12,703 nucleotides of DNA from Chromatiales bacterium. Its GTDB lineage: Bacteria > Pseudomonadota > Gammaproteobacteria > SZUA-140. Positions 7,222 to 12,703 of the stretch are shown piece by piece (positions within the stretch are counted from its first letter, which is position 1; every line of letters starts with the position of its first letter). The notes under the pieces are model-generated. The model ran no database searches and was not told where the DNA came from. It was given only the letters and a program-made list of their open reading frames with translations. Both the position numbers and the translations under genes were made by a program. The stretch lies in NCBI GenBank assembly GCA_031285245.1, contig JAITWN010000078.1, forward strand, positions 1-12,703. The letters are read 5' to 3'.

Positions 7222-8129
7222 TGGAAGCAACCACGACCGGACATACCAGGGCCGGGACGGTCGTTGTGTTTTACCGACCCGATGCAGAATGTGTTGCCCG
7301 TGCGAATCGGCTTGTAAGCTTCGGGCCATGTGTTGTGATCGATAACACGGAGCAGACAGGCAAACTTGACTCGATAGGGCTCGACTCGCGAATCGACTTC
7401 GTCGCTAATGGTGCCAATCTGGGTGTTGCCACGGCAATTAACCAGGGTATTGAGGTACTAATAGCGCGCGAATGCGATTACGCAGTTCTCCTTGACCAGG
7501 ATAGCGAACCATCTGACTATTTGTTGCACGCACTAGTGCGAACGATGGAAAGCCAGCTCTCGTGCGGAAAGAAGGTGGCGCTAGTCGGCCCTACTTACGA
7601 AGATAAACGACTCGGCGGTGTTACACCGTTCGTGCGTTTCAGGCCATGGCGTTTACAACGCATTGTGCCAACGGGCTCATCTCCGGTGGAAGTTGATTTC
7701 CTGATTACCTCGGGATCGTGCCTCAATCTTGCAGCATGGCCGGTGATTGGCCCAATGGACGATGCATTATTCATCGATTTTGTTGATCTGGAATGGTGCG
7801 TGCGTGCTCGCTTGAAGGGCTATTCAGTACTGGGCGCCCCTGCGTTGCGACTTTCGCATTCACTCGGTGGTGAGCCAGTACGTGCGTTTGGGCGAGCTTA
7901 TCCGGGGCACAGTGCAATACGCCACTATTACCAATTCCGCAACGCCATTGCACTGCTGAAGCGTAGTTACATGCCTTGGAGCTGGAAATCTACGGAACTG
8001 GTGAAACTGCCAGGGCGCCTTGTTATCTATGGGCTGTTCATGTCGCCGCGCGTTGAACATCTGAGAATGGCGCTGCTTGGAATGTGGCATGGTTTGATTG
8101 GGCAACTGGGGATATGGGGACGTAGCTAA
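7221..8129 (+). CDS. GT2-family glycosyltransferase, probable rhamnosyltransferase
   Basis: A 302-residue cytoplasmic or membrane-associated glycosyltransferase of family 2 (GT-A fold). Near the N-terminus, VVVFYRP (14–20) and IDNTEQ (40–45) mark the nucleotide-binding region. NGANLGVATAINQGI (63–77) and LLDQDS (90–95) closely resemble the rhamnosyltransferase subgroup (WbbL/RfbF-like), whose NxGNxG and LDQDS stretches bind the dTDP-sugar and metal. DLEWCVRA (189–196) fits the acidic catalytic-base region, and HYYQFRNAIAL (235–245) is typical of the C-terminal part of this group. The start at ATG 7221 overlaps the rmlD stop, so it is translationally coupled to the enzyme that makes its likely donor, dTDP-L-rhamnose. 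The acceptor cannot be read from the sequence. Confidence 0.85.
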   Translation: MEATTTGHTRAGTVVVFYRPDAECVARANRLVSFGPCVVIDNTEQTGKLDSIGLDSRIDFVANGANLGVATAINQGIEVLIARECDYAVLLDQDSEPSDYLLHALVRTMESQLSCGKKVALVGPTYEDKRLGGVTPFVRFRPWRLQRIVPTGSSPVEVDFLITSGSCLNLAAWPVIGPMDDALFIDFVDLEWCVRARLKGYSVLGAPALRLSHSLGGEPVRAFGRAYPGHSAIRHYYQFRNAIALLKRSYMPWSWKSTELVKLPGRLVIYGLFMSPRVEHLRMALLGMWHGLIGQLGIWGRS

Positions 8130-8216
8130 AAATCTGTCAAAGTGCATACGATTGCAAATAGCGCAATTTACTTTTGGTTCTGTTTCCGCTTTTCCCTCTA
8201 AACATTAAACGATCAC
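8130..8216. other. AT-richer spacer before wzm
   Basis: An 87-base gap, clearly richer in A+T than the flanking genes, separates the rml–GT unit from the transporter pair. It could hold a secondary promoter, but no convincing −35/−10 pair is seen. The JUMPStart/ops elements known from enterobacterial polysaccharide operons are not visible. Confidence 0.3.
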
Positions 8217-8999
8217 ATGTTATTTCGCGCGTTAGTTGATCTGAAGAATAGCCTTGCCTCTTGGCGTTTGTGGACGCTGCTCGGATGGCTGGAAGTGCGG
8301 CAGCGCTATGCGCGATCGCGCGTCGGTCCGTTCTGGTTGACGATCAGCATGGGCGTCATGATCACGTCGATAGGCATGGTCTACGGGACATTGTTCGGCA
8401 TGGAAATGGTCGACTACTTGCCGTTCCTTGCCATCGGTCTCGTGATGTGGGCCGCACTTTCGCAGACTGTGAATGATGGCAGCGTCGCGTACACCAATAG
8501 CGGCCAATATATCCGGCAAGTTGCCACACCCAAGCTGATTTACGTCTTGCAAGTAGCCTGGCGTAACTCTGTCATCCTTGCGCACAATTTCGTGATTGTA
8601 CTGGTGTTGTTAGCGCTATTTGGCGTGAAGAATTGGATGACCTTGCCATTATTCATCCCCGCACTGTTGGTCTATTTCGCCAATGCGCTGTGGATGGCGA
8701 TGATCTGCGGACTACTCTCCGCGCGGTTCAGAGATTTGCCGCAGATCGTCCAGGCGCTGATGCAAGTGGCTTTCTATGTCACCCCCATCCTCTATCGGCC
8801 AGAAGCGTTACACCGGTTTTCGTTTATCGTTGAATTCAACCCATTTGCTTATTTGATTGATGTAGTGCGCGGTCCATTGATTGGCCAAGCACCAACGGCC
8901 TTAACCTGGGGTGTGACGATCAGCATGGCCGTCGTGGGATGGAGCATCGCGCTCGCACTCACGGGGCGTTATCTGAAGCGTATTCCGTACTGGGTTTGA
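8217..8999 (+). CDS. wzm: ABC-2 type polysaccharide export permease
   Basis: This is the inner-membrane permease of the ABC-dependent O-antigen/capsule export route. The 260-residue protein has an amphipathic N-terminus (VRQRYARSRVGPFW, 27–40, typical of Wzm/RfbA-like permeases). Six hydrophobic segments lie at about 40–60, 67–85, 117–137, 143–165, 177–195 and 232–250. The cytoplasmic SARFRDLPQI (168–177) after the fourth segment is a hallmark of ABC-2 glycan exporters, as is the FNPFAYLIDVVRGPL stretch (207–221). Start ATG 8217 gives the expected N-terminus, although no Shine-Dalgarno is evident. The stop overlaps the strong ribosome site of wzt, so the two subunits are made together. Confidence 0.93.
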   Translation: MLFRALVDLKNSLASWRLWTLLGWLEVRQRYARSRVGPFWLTISMGVMITSIGMVYGTLFGMEMVDYLPFLAIGLVMWAALSQTVNDGSVAYTNSGQYIRQVATPKLIYVLQVAWRNSVILAHNFVIVLVLLALFGVKNWMTLPLFIPALLVYFANALWMAMICGLLSARFRDLPQIVQALMQVAFYVTPILYRPEALHRFSFIVEFNPFAYLIDVVRGPLIGQAPTALTWGVTISMAVVGWSIALALTGRYLKRIPYWV

Positions 9000-9008
9000 G
9001 GAGGAAGC

Positions 9009-9755
9009 ATGGCATTCATCGAACTCAAGGGAGTGACGCTTGCTCTGCCTATTTACGATGTCCAGGGCCGGTCACTGAAAAAAAAGATCATGCGCTTTGG
9101 ACGTCGCAATGCTATCGCGGAGGGTAACGATGGCGTGATCGTTGTGCGCGCGCTCGACAATGTCGATTTGCGTTTCGAGCCAGGCGACCGCATTGGATTG
9201 ATTGGCCGTAATGGCGCGGGGAAATCGACACTGCTGCGCGTCATGGCTGGCATTTACGCGCCATCCGCCGGAACCGTGACCAGCGAGGGCAAGATCGTTT
9301 CCTTGCTCGATATCAGCCTGGGCATGGATGAGAACTCAACCGGCATGCAGAACATCCGGCTGCGCGGTCTTTTGCTGGGCATGAGCGATGCCGAGATTCA
9401 AGCCAAGCAGCAATCGATCGTCGAATTCTGTGAGCTTGGCGATTACCTGGATTTGCCGCTGCGCACCTACTCGAGCGGCATGCGTGTACGGCTCGCCTTC
9501 GCAGTTTCCACCGCCGTCAATGCGGAAATCCTGCTGCTGGATGAAGTCATGGGCGTAGGCGATGCAGCGTTCATGCATAAAGCAAAAGACCGGCTTCATG
9601 ATTTGCATAATCGCGCGGAAATTGTCGTACTGGCGATGCATTCGAATGCCGAGATTCGTAACGTGTGTAACAAGGTGCTTTGGATGGAGAACGGGCGTGT
9701 TCGCGCGTTTGGCACAGTCGAGGATGTGGTGTCTGCTTATGAGGCGACGGTTTGA
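9009..9755 (+). CDS. wzt: ABC polysaccharide export ATP-binding protein, short form
   Basis: This is the ATPase partner of the preceding permease and drives export of lipid-linked glycan. The 248-residue product holds one nucleotide-binding domain. Walker A is GRNGAGKST (66–74), the ABC signature is in YSSGMRVRLAF (154–164), Walker B is ILLLDE (174–179), and the switch histidine is His211. VRALDNVDLRFEPGDRIGLIG (46–66) is typical of the Wzt/TagH/KpsT branch. It ends soon after the NBD (SAYEATV), so it lacks the C-terminal carbohydrate-binding domain found in long Wzt proteins such as those of E. coli O8/O9a. ATG 9009 follows an excellent GAGGAGG site (8998–9004) that overlaps the permease stop. 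Confidence 0.93.
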   Translation: MAFIELKGVTLALPIYDVQGRSLKKKIMRFGRRNAIAEGNDGVIVVRALDNVDLRFEPGDRIGLIGRNGAGKSTLLRVMAGIYAPSAGTVTSEGKIVSLLDISLGMDENSTGMQNIRLRGLLLGMSDAEIQAKQQSIVEFCELGDYLDLPLRTYSSGMRVRLAFAVSTAVNAEILLLDEVMGVGDAAFMHKAKDRLHDLHNRAEIVVLAMHSNAEIRNVCNKVLWMENGRVRAFGTVEDVVSAYEATV

Positions 9756-9876
9756 GAAAATGTAGAGAGTGCGTTCAGCATTGACCGCGTTGTTCGAGCT
9801 TGCCGCTCATACACTGGCCACGCTCTCAAAAATACGCATGCCCTGTCCAGCAGCCAACTTGCGATGATTCAGAAAA
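9756..9876. other. Intergenic gap between wzt and the pyruvyl-transferase-like gene
   Basis: 121 bases with no gene. I see no strong terminator hairpin with a T-tract and no clear promoter. The downstream gene may be read through from wzt. Confidence 0.3.
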
Positions 9877-11127
9877 ATGAAAATAGCTCTATTCAATGAC
9901 ACTGCCGCGTACGGACATTTCGGTTGTCACGCAGTTTCCGATGCACATGCACGCATGCTTGGACGAGCAGGGCATGAAGTCAAAGAGCGCTTTTTTTTAG
10001 ACTGGTCACCTGTTGTGACCGATCCCCGCGGTCCGGGCGCAATCAATCATCTGCTGCATGATGATGATTTTCGCCATCGAATAGAAAATGTCGATGCAGT
10101 GATCGTAAATGGAGAAGGTACGATCCATCACGGCAGCGGCCTGCATTTACTTGCTGTGCTTGGCGCTGCTCAGAAACTGGGGAAAGCTACATTACTAGTC
10201 AATGCAGTATACGAAAACAGCGAGTTCCATGAAGATGTCATTGCCAGATTGGATGATTTCACGGTGCGAGAGCAGAGTTCTCTTGAGTATGCAAAATCAA
10301 GAAAACTACCAGCGCGACTTGTTTTGGATTCCAGTTATGCGGCATCGTTTTCGGATGACAGACTTATTGATCTCTCCGAAAAAGTCGTGTTGACCGATTG
10401 GCACTTACAACGAACTGCCGATGTCGGAAAAACTATTAGGGACTATCTTGCAGAGCGTCGCGAGCACGCCTTTTTTCTCCCTTTCGAACGATCTGATGCC
10501 ATTAAAATATGGCATCGAATTCCTGCGAGCTTATCCTCCGCGACCGTGGTTCATACTGCTAGGCACCATGGTGTTTATTTTTGTATTAAAGCAAAAATCC
10601 CCTTTGTTGCATTACCTTCAAATACTCATAAAGTTGAAGGGCTTTTAAAGCAATACGGGCCCAAAATCCCAATCGTCAAATCATTGAATGATCTCAAGGA
10701 GGGAGAAAAATGGGCCATGGCAAACAAAAATTACTACGAGGATTTTTTCCACAAGATAGAGGAATGTTTGCCTCTTGATACTTTTCGCTGCCTTGGAGAG
10801 AAATTTGACCCACAGGGGGAACAACGGGAAATCACCAAACTTGCCTTGGATCTTAGCCACCATTCAAGCAGTCCGATGATGAATGGAGAGTTTGAAACGA
10901 AAATACTATCGACAAAATATATCGATATGGTGAGTTCTGTAAAAAATTCTGACACAGCTGACATTACGTCAGAAGATGCTTTCTCACAGATGCGCAACGA
11001 ACTCGACGCACTCCGCAGTGAGTTAGGCAAGCTATACGATTCCAGGTCGTGGCGACTGACTGCGCCGTATCGGTTCCTCGGGCGTTTTGCTCACAGTTTG
11101 TTCGGACGGATGCAGTCACAACCCTGA
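9877..11127 (+). CDS. Polysaccharide pyruvyl-transferase-like protein with coiled-coil tail
   Basis: A 416-residue protein. The first roughly 300 residues resemble the polysaccharide pyruvyl transferase (CsaB/PssM, PF04230) fold. They carry an N-terminal strand with ND-AAYGHFGCHA (7–19), the loop VNGEGTIHHGSG (77–88), and VREQSS (130–135). A distal block THK-EGLL (250–257) sits behind TARHHGVYFCIKAKIPFVALP (227–247), as in the R-H-x-P pattern of this family. Such enzymes move pyruvate from phosphoenolpyruvate to glycan sugars as a ketal. The tail (about 365–390) is a predicted coiled coil, ending in LYDSRSWRLTAPYRFLGR (386–403), a motif seen at the C-termini of many O-antigen glycosyltransferases. 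From roughly 10380 the gene is AT-richer than its neighbours. Membership of the fold is likely; the substrate and true chemistry are unknown. Confidence 0.7.
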   Translation: MKIALFNDTAAYGHFGCHAVSDAHARMLGRAGHEVKERFFLDWSPVVTDPRGPGAINHLLHDDDFRHRIENVDAVIVNGEGTIHHGSGLHLLAVLGAAQKLGKATLLVNAVYENSEFHEDVIARLDDFTVREQSSLEYAKSRKLPARLVLDSSYAASFSDDRLIDLSEKVVLTDWHLQRTADVGKTIRDYLAERREHAFFLPFERSDAIKIWHRIPASLSSATVVHTARHHGVYFCIKAKIPFVALPSNTHKVEGLLKQYGPKIPIVKSLNDLKEGEKWAMANKNYYEDFFHKIEECLPLDTFRCLGEKFDPQGEQREITKLALDLSHHSSSPMMNGEFETKILSTKYIDMVSSVKNSDTADITSEDAFSQMRNELDALRSELGKLYDSRSWRLTAPYRFLGRFAHSLFGRMQSQP

Positions 11128-11243
11128 TTTGCCTCACACCATCTCCCCGACCGCTTTCCCACAAGCAGGCCAGAGGTTTCAAAGTGTAGTCATGACTAAC
11201 CGCTGTTTCGATGTAAATCCGCCCAAGGCATGCTCAGCGTTCG
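11128..11243. other. Gap between convergent genes with a perfect palindrome
   Basis: The two flanking genes point at each other across 116 bases. The gap holds a perfect 12-base palindrome, TAGTCATGACTA, at 11187–11198, but no stem with T-tract to act as a shared terminator. Confidence 0.4.
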
Positions 11244-12443
11244 CTACTGTAGCTCGCTGCGAGGCGATAAAAAATCTTCCAACTGCGATGCCTTGATCCC
11301 AGCAGGCTCAAAAAGCCAGCGTGGATTGTGGCGAAGGCGCAAGATATGATCCGCAAAAGCGCCATCCTGGTACAAAAAGTCATCCAGCACACGGCAATAG
11401 CGACAAGCCAGAAAGGCAAGAAAGTCATACCGCGCAGCGGGAGTCGCAGCGCCTAGTTTATAAAATTTTGACCGTCCCAAGATCGTAAGCTCTTTGCCCA
11501 GAATTGCGCCTGCGGCTGCGACATTGGATGAGATGGTTGCAACACCGTCAATAAGCGGCAAAAGCAGGTCTGATTTCGCAGTGCGAAATTCCGGTGGAAC
11601 ATGCAGGATATTCGGTTGTGCCTGCACCACCTCATCCATCAAGTCATTAGAGGGGCAGGTGTCTGCTACATGCCATTGGGGAAGAATGACCCATTCGCTC
11701 CCGATCTTATCTGCCAGTCGCCGCAAGACAGATAGGGGATCCAGCGCAGGGCGAAAACTCACTCCTTCATACGTAATCCAGTCGATTGGTTGCAGTGCCG
11801 CAAGCATAATTTTCTTGCCTTTACTCGCCTGCCTTAACCAAGGTCCTAAACCTGATGATTCCGTAGCTTCCTGGAGGGGAGCGATCCATTGCCGCTGCCA
11901 AATATCGGCGAACGTATTCATGGAGGGATGATCCCACTTCGCACGCGCGAACCAATCCACCGCGCTGTTTATTTGATGTCCGTAAGGATCGACATGGATA
12001 GCCGTCTTCAAACCAGTTCGAGGAAGCGGGCCGAGCTCCATGAACATTACCTTTTCTGGTCCAAAAACCTTTCTCAGATACCTATTTTCGCTCATTGATA
12101 TGACGATATCTGGAGAGAATTTCTGCTTGATATTTCGCAAAGCCCGTAGCAACGGTCGATTACGAAAACTGAACCCATAACATAAATCTCGACTATATGT
12201 GGTTCGGTCGAAATTTAAACTTCTCAAAAGATCTACCTGATTGATCGGGTGTATCTCTTCAAATGCCGCCGTTTCTAGATTTTTCATCATTGGCGAGGCA
12301 GCAATTTGACTGGTGAAGCAGCTCGCGGATCGATCAGCAAACGCCGAGAATAAATCCCACCAGTATTTTAAATGGTATGGATTGCCCCTGTATGTCATAG
12401 GTTCGAAATAAAACAAAACTCTCTTCTTCATGACATTATTCAT
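11244..12443 (-). CDS. Capsule-synthesis-like (GT-B) glycosyltransferase, putative
   Basis: A 399-residue minus-strand protein with no signal peptide or membrane span. The C-terminal half (about 210–375) has the feel of a GT-B nucleotide-sugar-binding domain. Most telling is DGVATISSNVAAAGAILGKELTILGRSKFY (residues 299–328), which parallels the 'T-x-S-S-x-x-x-x-x-G-K-x-x-x-x-G-x-x-F-Y' stretch of capsule polysaccharide synthesis proteins (Capsule_synth, PF05159; KpsC/KpsS-like). The N-terminal half contains FYFEPMTYRGNPYHLKYW (11–28) and PDIVISMSENRYLR (111–124), which I do not recognise. Start: ATG 12443 gives the longest frame. ATG 12431 (MKKRVLFYFEP) is also plausible, as a GAGG lies 12 bases before it. 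The gene is AT-richer than the rml genes and faces the cluster, suggesting separate acquisition. The function is inferred, not shown. Confidence 0.6.
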   Translation of the reverse strand: MNNVMKKRVLFYFEPMTYRGNPYHLKYWWDLFSAFADRSASCFTSQIAASPMMKNLETAAFEEIHPINQVDLLRSLNFDRTTYSRDLCYGFSFRNRPLLRALRNIKQKFSPDIVISMSENRYLRKVFGPEKVMFMELGPLPRTGLKTAIHVDPYGHQINSAVDWFARAKWDHPSMNTFADIWQRQWIAPLQEATESSGLGPWLRQASKGKKIMLAALQPIDWITYEGVSFRPALDPLSVLRRLADKIGSEWVILPQWHVADTCPSNDLMDEVVQAQPNILHVPPEFRTAKSDLLLPLIDGVATISSNVAAAGAILGKELTILGRSKFYKLGAATPAARYDFLAFLACRYCRVLDDFLYQDGAFADHILRLRHNPRWLFEPAGIKASQLEDFLSPRSELQ

Positions 12444-12636
12444 CCTCGAAATGGAAAATCGCAGAAATCATAGAAGGACATTTTTATGGACAACCATCAA
12501 TGGAGAGCACCTGGTCTCGAACGGTCGTGAGACTCACGCAAGAGGGGTCTGTCATAAATTCCGTGTTCAAGGCTGATTGAGACTCACACGGCAGGTAATC
12601 CCCCCGTTCTTAGCGGGGCTCAGAAGTGGAAAATGG
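12444..12636. mobile_element. Insertion-sequence junction debris
   Basis: The region contains no gene. TGAGACTCAC occurs twice (12528–12537 and 12578–12587), the first inside the palindrome CGTGAG A CTCACG (12526–12538). GGGGTCTGTCATAAATTCCG, starting at 12544, resembles the terminal inverted repeat of IS256-family elements (from memory, unverified). A stem CCCCG/CGGGG (12602–12606 / 12614–12618) follows the orfB stop. TGAGACTCACACGG at 12578 could be the right tip of the IS3-family element, whose ends begin with TG. Confidence 0.5.
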
Positions 12637-12703
12637 TCATGCGGCCATTGCCAGCTTCTGCCTGGGCGTGATGCCGCCTAGCGCCATGTTCGGTCTTTCG
12701 TTG
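12637..12703 (-). mobile_element. IS3-family transposase OrfB, C-terminal end (runs off window)
   Basis: On the minus strand the last codons before the stop read NERPNMALGGITPRQKLAMAA. This is the characteristic end of the rve integrase domain in IS3-family OrfB proteins (the NxxRPHxALGxxTP motif followed by a short tail). Only 21 residues plus the stop lie in the window; the DDE catalytic residues would be beyond base 12703. OrfB is made with OrfA by programmed −1 frameshifting in intact elements and cuts and joins the IS ends. Whether this copy is complete cannot be judged here. Confidence 0.88.

Noticed and set aside
8130..8216. Possible JUMPStart/ops antitermination element before wzm
   Set aside because: No GGCGGTAG core is present in the spacer or ahead of rmlB.
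1..12703. CRISPR array, tRNA or rRNA genes
   Set aside because: No regularly spaced direct repeats and no tRNA- or rRNA-like stretch were seen on either strand.

Overview
The window reads as chromosomal DNA of a GC-rich gammaproteobacterium. The close tsaC–hemF pair and the protein sequences suggest a Xanthomonadales/Rhodanobacteraceae-like lineage. That placement is an inference from gene content, not a database result.

Layout. (1) 148–3038 is a housekeeping block on the + strand: purD (purine synthesis), tsaC (tRNA t6A37 modification) and hemF (oxygen-dependent haem synthesis). (2) 3039–3811 is a junction region. It holds two inverted-repeat structures, the C-terminal remnant of a PIN-domain toxin gene, an intact small ribbon-helix-helix antitoxin gene one base after the remnant, and a stretch that may contain old insertion-sequence debris. 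(3) 3812–9755 is a surface-polysaccharide cluster on the + strand. rmlB, rmlA, rmlC and rmlD make dTDP-L-rhamnose. A GT2 rhamnosyltransferase-like gene overlaps the end of rmlD by one base. wzm and wzt then encode an ABC-2 exporter for O-antigen or capsule-like glycan. (4) 9877–11127 encodes a polysaccharide pyruvyl-transferase-like enzyme with a coiled-coil and an SRSWRLTAP tail. (5) 11244–12443 is a convergent minus-strand gene whose product resembles the capsule-synthesis/GT-B group. (6) 12444–12703 is mobile-element debris: the 3' end of an IS3-family orfB running off the window, a candidate IS3 tip, and a sequence like an IS256-family terminal repeat.

How the genes work together: the Rml enzymes supply dTDP-L-rhamnose, the GT2 enzyme adds rhamnose to a lipid-linked glycan on the cytoplasmic face, and Wzm/Wzt exports the finished chain. 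The pyruvyl-transferase-like and capsule-like proteins probably add decoration or strain-specific sugars. The distal genes are visibly richer in A+T than the housekeeping block, which fits a horizontally acquired, variable end of the cluster bounded by IS elements. No initiating glycosyltransferase (WecA/WbaP type), Wzx/Wzy or ligase is in the window, so the cluster must be completed elsewhere or beyond the right edge.

I found no CRISPR array, tRNA, rRNA or clearly new defence system. The less ordinary items are the half-deleted toxin–antitoxin locus, the G-tract ahead of rmlB, the odd pyruvyl-transferase-like protein and the stacked IS ends.
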